DNA of 64,000 bases from Deinococcus psychrotolerans (GCF_003860465.1 NZ_CP034183.1:1626001-1690000); one strand, 5' to 3'; counted from the stretch's first letter, positions 27,720 to 40,242 are shown. Notes: generated by a model not told the origin, from the sequence alone. Translations and numbers: made by a program.

Positions 27720-28507
27720 AGCAGAGCCTCCGCGCTGACCTGCATGGCACCGATAGTTTCTGAACTTCCAGCGCTTATTGACTCAGTACTGGCCAAAATT
27801 TCCGCCAAATGCACTACGCCCACCCCACTTTGCAGCCGACTGAGGCCGCCGCCGATATGCATCAAGCACGAATTGTCGCCCGCCGTGCAGCACTCGGCCC
27901 CGGTGCTCATCACGCTCTGCACCTTGTCGGCCAGCATCGCCGTACTGGTTTCGGGGTTCTTGACACTGAAAGTGCCGCCGAAGCCGCAGCACTGCTCAGA
28001 AGCGGGCAGTTCTACCAGGGTCAGGCCGCGCACATTCTTGAGCAGCGTCAGAGGCGCGTCGCCCACCCGCAGCAGCCGCGCCGCGTGACAGGTCGGGTGA
28101 TAGGTGACGCGGTGCGGATAGTACGCACCCACGTCCTCGACCTTCAGCACCTTGATGAGAAATTCGCTGAGTTCATACGTCCGCTTTCCAAGTTCGGTGA
28201 CTTCCCGCAACAAATCGTCGTCTCCGGCCCACTCTGCCGCCTTCGGATACAGGTCGCGCACGAAGGCCACGCAGGAACCGCTGGGGGCCACAATCACCTC
28301 GGCGTTTCTGAAGTCGTTCACGAATTTGCGAATAAGTGGCAGGGCTTCTCGCTGATAGCCGGTGTTGAAATGCATCTGGCCGCAGCAGGTTTGCGCTTCG
28401 TTGAAGTGGACTTGGTGGCCGAGTCGCCGCAGCAGCCGCGCCATCGCCAAGCCCGTTTGCGGAAAAAGGGCGTCGTTGAGGCAGGTGATAAACAAATCTA
28501 TTTTCAT
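27716..28507 (-). CDS. lutA: lactate utilization protein A (CCG domain)
   Basis: LutA belongs to the heterodisulfide-reductase/GlpC-type CCG domain family and is thought to hold a cysteine-ligated cluster. Two CCG motifs are seen, QTCCGQMHFNTGY near residue 42 and EQCCGFGGTFSVK near 190, with the partner cysteines CVAF and CHAARLL. The 263 residues include a C-terminal extension of about 25 residues. It overlaps rhaB by ATGA, which ties lactate oxidation to rhamnose use at the level of translation. Confidence 0.93.
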   Translation of the reverse strand: MKIDLFITCLNDALFPQTGLAMARLLRRLGHQVHFNEAQTCCGQMHFNTGYQREALPLIRKFVNDFRNAEVIVAPSGSCVAFVRDLYPKAAEWAGDDDLLREVTELGKRTYELSEFLIKVLKVEDVGAYYPHRVTYHPTCHAARLLRVGDAPLTLLKNVRGLTLVELPASEQCCGFGGTFSVKNPETSTAMLADKVQSVMSTGAECCTAGDNSCLMHIGGGLSRLQSGVGVVHLAEILASTESISAGSSETIGAMQVSAEALL

Positions 28508-29907
28508 GGTTGGGGGTTGGGTGAGAAAGTTTGCAAGGCGGTGGAAGCCCGCACCACTTGGCGCAGGGTGGGAAGGTCGGTTTGGCCCAGCGCTTGCACC
28601 AGTAGATTACCCATTAAAGTGGCCTCCACAGGGCCAGCGATCACCCATTTGCCACAGGCGTTGGCGATCAGTTGGTTGAGCAGAGCGATTTGTGAGCCGC
28701 CGCCCACCACATGCACCACGCGAATGGCCTGACCGCTCACGTCTTCCAGCGCCTTTAGAATCTGCGCGGTTTTGTGGGCGAGGCTGTCCAGCACGCAGCG
28801 GGTAATCTCGGCGGGCGTTTGGGGCACGGACTGATTTGTTTCGGAGCAGTAAGCCTGAACCCGCGCCGCCATATCCGCACCGGGCGGCAGAAAGCGGGCG
28901 TCATCCGGGTCAATGGTGGAGCAGGAAGCAACGGCGGCAGCCTGCTCGTAGAGGTCGGCGTAGTCCAGCTTCCAGACCTCGTTGCACTGCTGAATAATCC
29001 ACAGGCCCATCACGTTTTTGAGCAGCCGGTTGGTGCCGCCTACGCCCGCTTCGTTGGTCAGATTCTCGGCGAGGCTGCGCGGCGTGATGATCGGCTGAGG
29101 CGTTTCAATGCCTACCAAGCTCCAAGTGCCGCTCGACACATACGCCCAGTCTCGGCCCTCGGCAGGCACGGCGGCGACGGCGGAGGCGGTGTCGTGGGTG
29201 GCGGGCAGGATCACTTGAACGCCTTTCAGTCCCGTTTCGCGCTCCACTTCCGGAGTCAGAAGGCCTAAAGTCGTACCGGACTGCGCGATGGCGGGCAGGA
29301 ACTCGGTGGGGATATTGAGGGCGTCCAGCAATTCGGTGGCCCATTTTCCCGTTTGAGGATTGAAAAACTGGGTGCTGCTGGCATTGGTGCGCTCGGTGAC
29401 GGCCACGCCGCACAGCCAGAAGTGCAGCAGATCGGGGATCATCAGCAACTTGTCGGCGCGGGCCAATCGTTCAGACGGTTCGGCAGCGAGTTGGTAGAGG
29501 GTGTTGAACGGCAAAAATTGAATGCCGGTGGCGTTATAAATCGCCTCGTCGGTCAGCTTGGCCCGCACCCGCTGCATCACGCCGTCCAAACGGGGGCTGC
29601 GGTAATGGTGAACCGCGCCCAGCAAGTCGCCCTGAGCGTCCAGTAAGCCGTAATCAACCGCCCAGGAATTGACGCCGATGCTCTGAATCTCGCCGTGCTG
29701 CGCCGCCAATTTGAGGCCGTGCAGCACCTCGCGCCACAGGCCCAGAACATTCCAGTAGAGTTGCCCGCGCACGGGTACGCCGCCGTTAGGGAAACGGTGA
29801 AGGATTTCTACGTGGAGTCTGCCGCCTTCGAGCGTGCCGAGAGCGACGCGGCCACTGGAAGCGCCGAGGTCAACGGCGATGTGGCGAGTGGCAACCGCTT
29901 TGCTCAC
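28504..29907 (-). CDS. rhaB: rhamnulokinase
   Basis: RhaB phosphorylates L-rhamnulose at O1. The FGGY-type kinase begins HIAVDLGASSGRVALGTL, has GVNSWAVDYGLLD for sugar binding, THDTASAVAAVP for nucleotide handling and HVVGGGSQIALLNQL near the C terminus, all typical of rhamnulokinases. The 467-residue length is close to E. coli RhaB (489). The GTG start follows GAGGGGG. It lies between the aldolase/dehydrogenase gene and lutA. Confidence 0.95.
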   Translation of the reverse strand: MSKAVATRHIAVDLGASSGRVALGTLEGGRLHVEILHRFPNGGVPVRGQLYWNVLGLWREVLHGLKLAAQHGEIQSIGVNSWAVDYGLLDAQGDLLGAVHHYRSPRLDGVMQRVRAKLTDEAIYNATGIQFLPFNTLYQLAAEPSERLARADKLLMIPDLLHFWLCGVAVTERTNASSTQFFNPQTGKWATELLDALNIPTEFLPAIAQSGTTLGLLTPEVERETGLKGVQVILPATHDTASAVAAVPAEGRDWAYVSSGTWSLVGIETPQPIITPRSLAENLTNEAGVGGTNRLLKNVMGLWIIQQCNEVWKLDYADLYEQAAAVASCSTIDPDDARFLPPGADMAARVQAYCSETNQSVPQTPAEITRCVLDSLAHKTAQILKALEDVSGQAIRVVHVVGGGSQIALLNQLIANACGKWVIAGPVEATLMGNLLVQALGQTDLPTLRQVVRASTALQTFSPNPQP

Positions 29908-29997
29908 TTCACCCCCTCTCCTTCAGAGCTGTACTGGCTCCACTCTCCACACGTCGCTCCACTCAAGGCGGACGGTGACAACAGGGATGATCTTTTC

Positions 29998-32085
<2,088 letters not shown>

Positions 32086-32153
32086 AAAGCTCCTTGCAGA
32101 TTGGAGTGTGGGCAGATGAAGTGTGGGAGGTATGTTGTCGGGAAACCAGCAGG

Positions 32154-33353
32154 TTAGCTTCTGACTTTTTCCTTGACCGGATAGCCGCCGCCGCCCGTCT
32201 GGGTGCCGCGCTCGCGGGCCACTTTTTCCTGATAACCGCTTTGCCGGTGCGCCTGAATCGGTTCAGACTTGAGGCCCATCTCGGCACGCAGTTCCGTCAG
32301 CAGCGGACGCACATCGGTTTTGAAGGCGTCCATCATCACGCGGTGGGCGGCCAGCACGTCACCCTTACTCTGAGCCTCTTGGAGCAAATCACGGTCAATC
32401 AATAAAGCTTTGGCATAAGATTCCTGACAATTGAGCACGCTTTGCAGCATGGCCTCCACCTTCGGCTCGATGTTGTGACTCTGATCGATCATGTACGAAA
32501 CGTTCTGAGCGGTCTGCTTTGTCAAATCATCGGCTGAGTTCGCGCCGTAAACCAGTTCGGCGTAAATGCAGAACAGCTCAAACGGGTTGGATGTGCCCAC
32601 AATCAGGTCGTCGTCGCCGTAGCGGCGGGCATTGAAGTGAAAGCCGCCCAGCCGCCCCTCGTCCAAGAGGAAAGCCACGATCTGCTCGATATTGACGCCC
32701 TGCGCGTGGTGGCCAAGGTCAACCAGCACCTGCGCCTTGTCGCCAATAGCGAGGCAATGCGAGTACGAAGCGCCCCAGTCGAACAGATCGGTGGCGTAAA
32801 AGGCCGGTTCAAACAGTTTGTATTCCACCAGCATCCGCGTGCCGCTCGGCAGAGCGTCGTGGACGCGCTTCAGCCCCGTCCGCATCCGGCGTTTGCGTGA
32901 GCGCAAGTCGTCTTGTCCAGCGTAATTGGTACCATCCGCGAACCACAGCGAGAGGTCACGGCTGCCCGTCTGCTTCATCACTTCCACGCAGTCCAGCAGG
33001 TGAGCGATGGCCTGTTCGCGCACTGCCTCCTCCGGGTTGGTCACGCTGCCCAGGCGGTACTCCTCATCCTGAAAGACATTGGGGTTGATTGCGCCAATAG
33101 TGAGGCCACGCTCTGAAGCATATTTTTTTAACTCGCCGTAATCGTCCACCGCGTCCCAAGGGATGTGAATGGCTACGCCGGGCGCGATACCAGTTAAGCG
33201 CTGAACCTCGGCGGCGTCGTCCAGCTTTTCCCAGATGGTTCGGGCCGCGCCCGCAGCGGCAAAGGTCTTGAAGCGCGTGCCGGAATTGCCGTAGCCCCAC
33301 GAGGGCGTCTCGATACGCTGGGCTTGGAGGGCGCTCAGAAGGTCTGCATTCAT
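32154..33353 (-). CDS. rhaI: L-rhamnose isomerase (Pseudomonas/rhizobial type)
   Basis: RhaI interconverts L-rhamnose and L-rhamnulose. The TIM-barrel sequence has metal-ligand segments [41 protein letters not shown] and a substrate-loop [11 protein letters not shown]. This is the Pseudomonas stutzeri type of about 400-430 residues rather than E. coli RhaA; length here is 399. The ATG follows AGGAG. The tail [17 protein letters not shown] is poorly ordered. It is first in the catabolic series after the regulator. Confidence 0.94.
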   Translation of the reverse strand: MNADLLSALQAQRIETPSWGYGNSGTRFKTFAAAGAARTIWEKLDDAAEVQRLTGIAPGVAIHIPWDAVDDYGELKKYASERGLTIGAINPNVFQDEEYRLGSVTNPEEAVREQAIAHLLDCVEVMKQTGSRDLSLWFADGTNYAGQDDLRSRKRRMRTGLKRVHDALPSGTRMLVEYKLFEPAFYATDLFDWGASYSHCLAIGDKAQVLVDLGHHAQGVNIEQIVAFLLDEGRLGGFHFNARRYGDDDLIVGTSNPFELFCIYAELVYGANSADDLTKQTAQNVSYMIDQSHNIEPKVEAMLQSVLNCQESYAKALLIDRDLLQEAQSKGDVLAAHRVMMDAFKTDVRPLLTELRAEMGLKSEPIQAHRQSGYQEKVARERGTQTGGGGYPVKEKVRS

Positions 33354-33486
33354 GTATCTCCTCTTGAAACGGCGGGAAGGCCAAGTTCGTTTTGTTCACC
33401 AATCGTTGTGTACGGACTGTCGTCGTGGGCAGCACCCTTATGCGCTCCTCCTCTGCTTTGCAGCTCTGGCAAGAGGACGCCGCTCC

Positions 33487-34263
33487 TCACCCCGTCATGA
33501 TCACCTGAACGTCGCCTTCCTCCAGCCGCCTGCGCTGCTCCGGCGGCAAATCGGCGTCGGTAATCAGGGTGTTGATGTCGGCGTGGGTGGCGATGGTGGC
33601 CAGCGCCCGGCGACCCACTTTGCTGGCGTCCAAGAGGGCCACCACGCTGCTGCCGCTGGCGATCAGTGCCCGTTTGGCTCCGACTTCCGGCAAGTGGGGG
33701 TCGGTGAAACCGGCGTCGGGGGTGTACCCTTTGGCCGAAAAAAACACCAGATCCGGATGCAGCCGCGAAATAGTGTCGGTGAAAAACGCCCCCACAAACG
33801 AGCGGGCAGGCGTGTGAAAGTTGCCGCCCACCATCAGGAACGGCACGCCGCCGCTGGCCAGCACGTTGGCGGCGTCCAAGCTGCAAGCGATCGCCTGCAC
33901 TTTGCGGGCCGGCAGCAAGCGGGCCAGCGCCAGACAGGTGGTGCTGGCGTCGAGGGCCACCGTGTCACCGTCTTGGATCAGGGCCAGCGCGGCGCGGGCA
34001 ATCCGCTCTTTGGCCTCCACATGTTGAGACGAGCGCAGTTGCTGAGAAAGTTCTTCGCTGGTTTTGTCGAGCAATTGCGCTCCGCCGTGAACGCGCAGCA
34101 GCTTGCCCTGCTCGCACAGCGCGTCTATGTCGCGGCGCACGGTCATTTCGTGGACGCCAAACTCGGCGGCCAAGTCTTTGATCCGCACCACTTTGTCGCT
34201 TAGGGCGCGGCGCAAGATGTCTTGCTGGCGTCCCGGCAAGGGAGCCACGGTGTCGCTAGGCAT
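33487..34263 (-). CDS. DeoR-family regulator of the rhamnose locus
   Basis: The 258-residue protein has an N-terminal helix-turn-helix of the DeoR class (RIKDLAAEFGVHEMTVRRDI, residues about 27-46) and a C-terminal sugar-phosphate sensing domain with DGDTVALDASTTCLALARLL and VFFSAKGYTPDAG. Rhizobial rhamnose operons are also controlled by a DeoR protein, so I infer repression relieved by a pathway sugar. TAGAGT lies 6 nt before the ATG, indicating a leaderless transcript. It faces the divergent transport operon across 114 bp. Confidence 0.9.
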   Translation of the reverse strand: MPSDTVAPLPGRQQDILRRALSDKVVRIKDLAAEFGVHEMTVRRDIDALCEQGKLLRVHGGAQLLDKTSEELSQQLRSSQHVEAKERIARAALALIQDGDTVALDASTTCLALARLLPARKVQAIACSLDAANVLASGGVPFLMVGGNFHTPARSFVGAFFTDTISRLHPDLVFFSAKGYTPDAGFTDPHLPEVGAKRALIASGSSVVALLDASKVGRRALATIATHADINTLITDADLPPEQRRRLEEGDVQVIMTG

Positions 34264-34269
34264 GGCTAT

Positions 34270-34275
34270 ACTCTA
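34270..34275 (-). promoter_or_regulatory. -10 box of the DeoR regulator gene
   Basis: TAGAGT on the minus strand ends 6 nt before the ATG, placing the transcript start at the start codon. Confidence 0.5.
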
Positions 34276-34304
34276 ACATCAAAGTGACAAAAGATAACAA
34301 GCCC

Positions 34305-34333
34305 TTGCAATTTTTTGTGCGGTAGTGTTGAAT
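34305..34333 (+). promoter_or_regulatory. candidate promoter of the rhamnose transport operon
   Basis: TTGCAA (34305-34310) and TTGAAT (34328-34333) are 17 nt apart on the plus strand, about 45 nt before the mutarotase start. Confidence 0.45.
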
Positions 34334-34377
34334 GGGGCCAGTCCAAAGTTCATTTCGATCCCGCGTTCTGGAGGGCC

Positions 34378-34707
34378 ATGACCGCACCCCATCAACGAGT
34401 TTGCTTTCTACTTCAAGTGCGCCCCGAGCGCTTAGAAGAGTACAAATCCCGCCACGCCGCTGTCTGGCCCGAGATGTTGGCGGCGCTCTCCACAACCGGC
34501 TGGCACAACTATTCGCTTTTTCTCAAAAGTGACGGCTTACTCGTCGGCTATTTTGAAACGCCCAGCTTAGAAGCGGCGCAGTCCGGCATGGCGAATACGG
34601 AAGTCAATGCCCGCTGGCAAGCGGAGATGGGCCCCTTTTTCGTAGACCTGACAGGCACACCCGATCAGGGCTTTTTGCGGCTGGAAGAGGTGTTTCACCT
34701 TGACTGA
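34378..34707 (+). CDS. rhaM: L-rhamnose mutarotase
   Basis: RhaM (RhaU) speeds interconversion of alpha and beta L-rhamnopyranose, making the anomer used by the isomerase. The 109-residue protein shows the family phrases [47 protein letters not shown] and the C-terminal RLEEVFHLD. The ATG is preceded by GGAGG. Its last 8 bp overlap the start of the transporter ATPase gene. Confidence 0.94.
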   Translation: MTAPHQRVCFLLQVRPERLEEYKSRHAAVWPEMLAALSTTGWHNYSLFLKSDGLLVGYFETPSLEAAQSGMANTEVNARWQAEMGPFFVDLTGTPDQGFLRLEEVFHLD

Positions 34708-36253
34708 TCTTCAAAATGCCCAGCCCAACACGCAGCCGCTTCTAACACTCAGTCATGCCAGCAAATCCTTCGGCCCGGTCAAGGCCCTTTCGGATGTCAG
34801 TATCGACCTCTTTCCCGGTGAGGCCCACGCTCTGCTCGGTGAAAACGGCGCGGGCAAGTCCACCTTCGTCAAGATTCTGGCGGGTGTCCACAAGCGCGAC
34901 AGCGGCACGCTTCATGTCGGCGGGCAGGAGGTCAACTTTCACTCGCCCGGCGAGGCGCGGGACGCGGGCATTGCCATCATCTATCAGGAACCGACCCTCT
35001 TTCCCGACCTCAGCGTGGCTGAAAATGTGTTGATGGGGCGGCAGCCCTCCGGTGGACTGGGCCGCATCGACAAGGCCGCCATGCGCCAGCAGGTCGCGGG
35101 GTTGCTGAGCGAACTCGGCGTCTCACTCGATCCGGCCCGGCTGGTGCGCGGCCTGAGTATCGCCGATCAGCAACTCGTCGAGATTGCCAAGGCCCTGTCA
35201 CTCAAGGCCAATGTCCTGATCATGGACGAGCCGACGGCGGCGCTGACCCTGTCGGAAACCGAGCGGCTGTTCAAAGTGGTGCGCTCTCTGCGGGAACGCG
35301 GCGCAGCGGTGCTGTTTATTACGCACCGTTTGGAGGAAGTCTTCGGCGAGTGCCAGCGCGTGACCATCATGCGCGACGGCACCTGGGTCAGCAGCGGCCC
35401 GATCACCGACTACGACACCGACAAAGTGGTGCGGCAGATGGTGGGGCGCGATCTGGGCGACCTGTATCCACGCGGTGAGGCCAAGCTGGGCGAGGTCGCG
35501 CTGTCGGTGCGCGGACTGGCTCAAGCGGGCGTCTTTGACGACATCAGCTTTGAAGTGCGGAAAGGCGAGATCGTCGGGCTGGCGGGTCTGGTGGGGGCTG
35601 GGCGCAGCGAGGTGGCACGGGCCATCTTTGGCATTGATCCACGTGAGGGCGGCGAGGTCAGAATCAATGGACACGTCGCCCCGCCACTCAACCCGCAGGC
35701 GGTGATGGCCGCCGGGCTGGGCCTGGTCCCGGAAGACCGCCGCCAGCAGGGATTGGTGATGGACATGAGCATCGAGCGCAATGCCAATCTGGCCATTTTG
35801 AATCGGCTGCGGAGTGGCTGGCTGATGAACCGCGAAGCCGAGAGCCGCAGCGCCCGCGACTGGACCACCAAGCTGCAACTCAAGGCCCACCGCCTGACCG
35901 ACCCGGCCAGCAGCTTATCGGGCGGCAATCAGCAGAAGGTGGTGCTGGCCAAGTGGCTGGCCACCAATCCCAGCGTCCTGATCGTGGACGAGCCGACGCG
36001 AGGAATTGACGTGGGCGCAAAAGCCGAGGTGCATAAAACGCTGGCGGAATTGGCCGCCTCGGGCCTCGCCGTCCTGATGATCTCTTCGGATTTGCCGGAG
36101 GTACTGGGCATGGCCGACCGCATTCTGGTGATGCGCGAGGGGCAACTGGTGGGCGAACTCAGCCGCGAGGAAGGCAGCGAGGAAGCGGTGATGTATCTGG
36201 CGACGGGGCAGCGTAAACAGGGGCAGCGTAAACAACTGGGCGGCGCGGCGTGA
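34700..36253 (+). CDS. rhaT: rhamnose ABC transporter, duplicated ATPase subunit
   Basis: This 517-residue sugar-importer ATPase has two nucleotide-binding domains. The first has [29 protein letters not shown] and [11 protein letters not shown]; the second has a degenerate P-loop ([16 protein letters not shown]), [15 protein letters not shown] and [13 protein letters not shown]. It matches the RbsA/MglA class. The start is TTG at 34700, inside the end of rhaM; no nearby ATG would keep the N-terminal strand. The following permease overlaps by GTGA. Confidence 0.94.
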   Translation: MTDLQNAQPNTQPLLTLSHASKSFGPVKALSDVSIDLFPGEAHALLGENGAGKSTFVKILAGVHKRDSGTLHVGGQEVNFHSPGEARDAGIAIIYQEPTLFPDLSVAENVLMGRQPSGGLGRIDKAAMRQQVAGLLSELGVSLDPARLVRGLSIADQQLVEIAKALSLKANVLIMDEPTAALTLSETERLFKVVRSLRERGAAVLFITHRLEEVFGECQRVTIMRDGTWVSSGPITDYDTDKVVRQMVGRDLGDLYPRGEAKLGEVALSVRGLAQAGVFDDISFEVRKGEIVGLAGLVGAGRSEVARAIFGIDPREGGEVRINGHVAPPLNPQAVMAAGLGLVPEDRRQQGLVMDMSIERNANLAILNRLRSGWLMNREAESRSARDWTTKLQLKAHRLTDPASSLSGGNQQKVVLAKWLATNPSVLIVDEPTRGIDVGAKAEVHKTLAELAASGLAVLMISSDLPEVLGMADRILVMREGQLVGELSREEGSEEAVMYLATGQRKQGQRKQLGGAA

Positions 36254-37269
36254 CCGGCAAAGTTGCTCAGACCCAGACCTCCGCCCCCAACCTGCTGACC
36301 CGGCTGCTCAGGGCGCGGGAAGTCAGTCTGGTGGCGCTGCTGCTATTTGTCACGCTGGGCACGGCGGCCATCAATCCGCTGTTTCTGAGTTTCACCAGTC
36401 TCAAGGATTTGTTTCTGAACGTCTCCATCATCGCGCTGGTCGTCGTCGGTCAAACCATCGTGCTGCTGATGAAACACGTGGATCTGAGCGTCAGCAGCGT
36501 GGTGGGCCTCAGCGCCTTCCTGACCGGCTCGCTGTTCGTGGCTTTTCCGGGCCTGCCGGTGCCGCTCGCCCTGCTGTTCGGTCTGGGGCTGGGCGCGGTG
36601 CTGGGCAGCGTCAACGGCCTACTGGTCGCTTACGGCAAAGTTCCGGCGCTGGTCGCCACGCTCGGCACGCTGTATGTGTTTAGGGGCATCGATTACGCGG
36701 TGGTTCACGGCGGGCAGATCAACGCTTCCAATTTACCACCGAGCTTTCTGGGATTCGCGACGGGCAATATTCTGGGCGTTCCCAATCTGGTGCTGCTGGT
36801 CATCGTGGTGATGCTGGGCTTCGGCATTTATCTGGGGTCGTACCGGGGCGGGCGCGAATACTATGCGGTAGGTTCTAACAGTGAGGCGGCGGTGCTGGCG
36901 GGCATCAGTGTGACCCGGCGCACCCTGACCGGTTTTGCGCTGAGCGGGGCGATTGCCGGGCTGGCGGGAGTGCTGTATCTGGCCCGCTACGGCACGGTGG
37001 ACGCCAACGCGGGCAGCGGCCTGGAATTGCAAGTCATCGCGGCGGCGGTGGTCGGGGGCGTCAGCATCAACGGCGGAGTCGGCAGCCTGCTCGGCGCGGG
37101 CCTCGGCGCACTGCTGCTGGGCGTGATGAGCAGCGCTCTGGTGACGCTACGGGCACCCGGTTTTTATCAGCAGGCCATTCAGGGTGCGCTGTTGCTGGCG
37201 GCCATCAGCGTGGACATGCTGGTGTCGCGCCGAAGCGCCAAACAGAATGCAAAGGGCAGAACATCATGA
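36250..37269 (+). CDS. rhaP: rhamnose ABC transporter permease 1
   Basis: The 339-residue inner-membrane permease of the ribose/rhamnose class has eight or more membrane helices. The family hallmark [19 protein letters not shown], in which the helical loop contacts the ATPase, is at about residues 196-215, and [20 protein letters not shown] lies near residue 270. The GTG start overlaps the ATPase stop, and the end overlaps permease 2 by ATGA. Confidence 0.93.
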   Translation: MTGKVAQTQTSAPNLLTRLLRAREVSLVALLLFVTLGTAAINPLFLSFTSLKDLFLNVSIIALVVVGQTIVLLMKHVDLSVSSVVGLSAFLTGSLFVAFPGLPVPLALLFGLGLGAVLGSVNGLLVAYGKVPALVATLGTLYVFRGIDYAVVHGGQINASNLPPSFLGFATGNILGVPNLVLLVIVVMLGFGIYLGSYRGGREYYAVGSNSEAAVLAGISVTRRTLTGFALSGAIAGLAGVLYLARYGTVDANAGSGLELQVIAAAVVGGVSINGGVGSLLGAGLGALLLGVMSSALVTLRAPGFYQQAIQGALLLAAISVDMLVSRRSAKQNAKGRTS

Positions 37270-38252
37270 AATGGCGCAATCTGCTGGGCTGGGAAGTCAC
37301 CTTGATCGTGCTGGTCTTCGCCGCCCTCTTCAGCGGGGCGCTGCTCTCGCCCGCCTTCCTGACGGCTTCTAATCTGACCTTTCTAACCGCCAATTTCAGC
37401 GAGGTGGCCCTGATCGCGCTGAGCATGACCCTGATTATCATCGTGGCCGAGATCGATCTTTCGGTGGCCTCTACTCTGGGGCTGTCCAGCGCGGTGCTGG
37501 GCGCACTCTTCGCGGCAGGCTGGCCGATCCCGCTGGCGATTGTGGCGGCGCTGGCGGTGGGTGCACTGGCCGGGCTGTTCAACGGGCTGCTGATTACCCG
37601 GCTGGGCCTGCCCTCGCTGGCGGTCACGATTGGTACGCTGGCGCTTTACCGGGGGCTGGCTTACGTGGTGCTGGGCGACAAGGCCATCGCCGACTTTCCA
37701 GCCTTTTACACCAATCTGGGGTTTGGCACGCTGCCGGGCACGCCGATTCCGATTCCCATCGCGCTGTTTTTTGTGCTGGCGGTCATCACGGTAGTGGTGC
37801 TCCACGCCACGGCTTTCGGGCGCAGCTTGTACGCCATCGGAGCCAATCCAGTGGCGGCGCGGTTCGCGGGCTTGCGGGTCGAGCGGGTCAAGCTGAGCCT
37901 CTTTGTGCTGTCGGGGCTGATGTCGGCATTGGCAGGCGTGGTCTATACCTTCCGCTTTGCCAGTGCGCGGGCCGACAACGCCGTGGGCCTGGAACTCGGC
38001 GTGATCGCGGCGGTGCTGCTCGGCGGCGTCAGTATTTTTGGCGGCAAGGGCAGCGTGGTGGGCGCGGTGGCCGCCGTCTTTCTCATCGGCATCATCAACG
38101 GAGCGCTGACCCTCGTGGACGTGTCCAACGAGGTGCTGACTGTCGTGACCGGCCTGCTCTTGATCGGCTCGGTGCTGGTGCCCAACCTGCTCGGCCACTT
38201 CCGCACTTACCGCGAGCGCCGCCGCGCCAAAGGGGACCGCGTGATTCAGTAA
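37266..38252 (+). CDS. rhaQ: rhamnose ABC transporter permease 2
   Basis: This second permease (328 residues) pairs with the first to form the membrane channel. It carries TAFGRSLYAIGANPVAARFAG, the ATPase-contact loop, and LLGGVSIFGGKGSVVGAVAA. Membrane helices start at VTLIVLVFAALFSGALL. Basic residues RTYRERRRAKGDR at the C terminus face the cytoplasm. About 67 bp separate it from the binding-protein gene, which has its own strong ribosome site. Confidence 0.93.
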   Translation: MKWRNLLGWEVTLIVLVFAALFSGALLSPAFLTASNLTFLTANFSEVALIALSMTLIIIVAEIDLSVASTLGLSSAVLGALFAAGWPIPLAIVAALAVGALAGLFNGLLITRLGLPSLAVTIGTLALYRGLAYVVLGDKAIADFPAFYTNLGFGTLPGTPIPIPIALFFVLAVITVVVLHATAFGRSLYAIGANPVAARFAGLRVERVKLSLFVLSGLMSALAGVVYTFRFASARADNAVGLELGVIAAVLLGGVSIFGGKGSVVGAVAAVFLIGIINGALTLVDVSNEVLTVVTGLLLIGSVLVPNLLGHFRTYRERRRAKGDRVIQ

Positions 38253-38319
38253 TCCTTCCTTTTGTTTTCTTTTACCGCCCTGCGTTATCCGCCCCCTCTC
38301 CCCGATCTGGAGGTTCCAC

Positions 38320-39321
38320 ATGAAAAAGCGCACCGTACTCCTGTCTGCCCTGACCCTGACCGCTGGCCTCGCTTCGGCAGCCCTGGTTCAGAACACCTAT
38401 AAAAAGGGCCTCAAGATCGCCATGCTGCCCAAGATCATCAACATTCCCTACTTCACCACCACCGACAACGGCGGCCTGGAGGCCATCAAGGAACTCGGCG
38501 GTATCGGCAAGGCGGTGGGGCCGTCGGACGGCGGGGCCAGCTCACAGGTCAGCTACATCAACACCCTGATCGCCCAGCGTCAGGACGCCATCGTGCTGGC
38601 CGCCAACGATGCCAACGCACTGGTGCCTTCGCTCAAGCGGGCGATGGCTCAGGGCATCAAGGTGGTCACGTTCGATTCCGACGTGGCCGTCGAAGGCCGC
38701 CAGATTTTCATCAACCAGGCCAAGAGCGACGGCATTGCCAAGGGGCAGATTGAGCTGCTGTCCAAGCTGATGGGTGGCAAGGGTGAATTCGCCATCCTGA
38801 GCGCCACACCCAATGCCACCAACCAGAACACCTGGATCAAGATCATGCAAGATGAGCTGAAAAAGCCCGCTTACAAGGACATGAAGCTGGTCAAGATCGC
38901 TTACGGCAACGACGACGACCAGAAATCGTTCACCGAGATGCAGGGGCTGCTCCAAGCCTACCCCAACCTCAAAGGCGTAATTTCCCCCACCACAGTCGGC
39001 GTGGCGGCGGCGGCGCGGTACCTCTCGACCAGTCCCAAAAAGGGTCAGGTGATGCTGACCGGCCTCGGCACCCCCAACCAGATGCGCTCGTTCATCAAAG
39101 ACGGCACCGTCACTGCCTTCCAGCTCTGGAATCCCGGCGACCTCGGCTACCTGGCCGCCTACGCCGCCGCCGCGCTGGCCAGCAATCAGGTGACTGGCAA
39201 GGAGGGCGACACCTTCACGGCAGGCAAGCTCGGCAAGTACACCGTCGGCAAGAACGGCGAAGTGGTGCTTGGGCCGCCCACCACCTTCGACAAAGCCAAT
39301 ATCGACAAGTTCAACTTCTGA
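38320..39321 (+). CDS. rhaS: rhamnose ABC transporter substrate-binding protein
   Basis: The 333-residue periplasmic-type binding protein has a signal peptide ending near GLASA (residues 1-21; no lipobox) and a type I sugar-binding fold with KIAMLPKIINIPYFTT and DAIVLAANDANALVPSLKRA. The sequence follows RhaS of rhizobia. The ATG is preceded by TGGAGG. It is the last gene of the transport operon and is followed by a strong terminator. Placement last, rather than first as in many sugar operons, is mildly unusual. Confidence 0.93.
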   Translation: MKKRTVLLSALTLTAGLASAALVQNTYKKGLKIAMLPKIINIPYFTTTDNGGLEAIKELGGIGKAVGPSDGGASSQVSYINTLIAQRQDAIVLAANDANALVPSLKRAMAQGIKVVTFDSDVAVEGRQIFINQAKSDGIAKGQIELLSKLMGGKGEFAILSATPNATNQNTWIKIMQDELKKPAYKDMKLVKIAYGNDDDQKSFTEMQGLLQAYPNLKGVISPTTVGVAAAARYLSTSPKKGQVMLTGLGTPNQMRSFIKDGTVTAFQLWNPGDLGYLAAYAAAALASNQVTGKEGDTFTAGKLGKYTVGKNGEVVLGPPTTFDKANIDKFNF

Positions 39322-39338
39322 GCCAAGCGCAATACGAG

Positions 39339-39377
39339 AGCCGCCAACGTCCCTGAGTGGGCGCGGGCGGCTTTTTT
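39339..39377 (+). terminator. terminator of the rhamnose transport operon
   Basis: AGCCGCC (39339-39345) pairs with GGCGGCT (39366-39372) and is followed by six T residues. Confidence 0.8.
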
Positions 39378-39453
39378 GGGCTGGATAGGCTGAAATATCG
39401 AGCCGCCTGACGGCTTACCTTGAGACTCGGGCATGGCGTGTTAGATTTCCCCT

Positions 39454-40179
39454 ATGACTAATCCCCAGACCCAGAAAAGCGCTTTTATCACCGGCGGCAG
39501 CAAAGGCATCGGCTACTCGACTGCCGAGGCCCTGCTCAAAGAAGGCTACGGCGTGACGATTACCAGCCGCGACCAGAGTGAGATTGAAGCGGCGGCCCAG
39601 CGACTCAATTCGCAGCAACTCGGCGAGTCTGCGCGGGGCGTGGTCTGCGACGTGCGCGACCTGAGCAGCTTGGAAGGCGCGATGAAAGCCCACGCCGAAG
39701 CGTTCGGCGGCTTGGACGTGCTGTTCGTCAACGCGGGCGTCGGCAAGTTCGCCCCCATCCAGGATATGAGCGCCGAGGACTGGCAGGCCGTGATCGACAC
39801 CAACCTCACCGGAGCTTTTTTCACGGTCAAGGCGGCCATTCCCTACCTGAAGGAAAGCCACGGCTACGTGATCACGCTCTCCAGCCTGGCCGGCAAAAAT
39901 CCATTTGCGGCCGGCGGAGCCTACAACGCTTCTAAATTCGGTCTCAACGGACTCTCAGAAGTGATGATGCTCGACCTACGCCCCCTAAACATTAAGGTTA
40001 CCCAGATCATGCCGGGCTCGGTGGCCACCCACTTTGGCGGACACACTCCTTCAGAAAGTGACGCCTGGAAGATTCAGCCCGAAGACATCGCTCAGATCGT
40101 GGTGGATTTGGTGAAAATGCCCGCCCGCACGCTGCCCAGCCGCGTCGAAGTGCGGCCCGCACAGCCGCCCCGCAAGTAA
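39454..40179 (+). CDS. short-chain dehydrogenase/reductase
   Basis: This 241-residue classical SDR has the cofactor site TGGSKGIGYSTAE, NAGVGKF, catalytic Ser in ITLSSLAGK and the YNASKFGLNG Tyr-Lys pair. The residue after the second strand (TSRD) favours NADP(H). The substrate cannot be deduced. TAGATT lies 6 nt before the ATG, so it is probably a leaderless single-gene transcript. It sits between the rhamnose and pilus operons without a clear link to either. Confidence 0.9.
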   Translation: MTNPQTQKSAFITGGSKGIGYSTAEALLKEGYGVTITSRDQSEIEAAAQRLNSQQLGESARGVVCDVRDLSSLEGAMKAHAEAFGGLDVLFVNAGVGKFAPIQDMSAEDWQAVIDTNLTGAFFTVKAAIPYLKESHGYVITLSSLAGKNPFAAGGAYNASKFGLNGLSEVMMLDLRPLNIKVTQIMPGSVATHFGGHTPSESDAWKIQPEDIAQIVVDLVKMPARTLPSRVEVRPAQPPRK

Positions 40180-40202
40180 ATTCAGCCCGTTTCCCCTTTT
40201 TG

Positions 40203-40242
40203 CCCGCACTCCGGCGTCCCAAAGGCCCAGAGCGCGGGTTTT
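40203..40242 (+). terminator. possible terminator after the SDR gene
   Basis: CCCGC (40203-40207) and GCGGG (40234-40238) flank a 26-nt loop and are followed by TTTTC. The stem is short for the loop. Confidence 0.35.
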
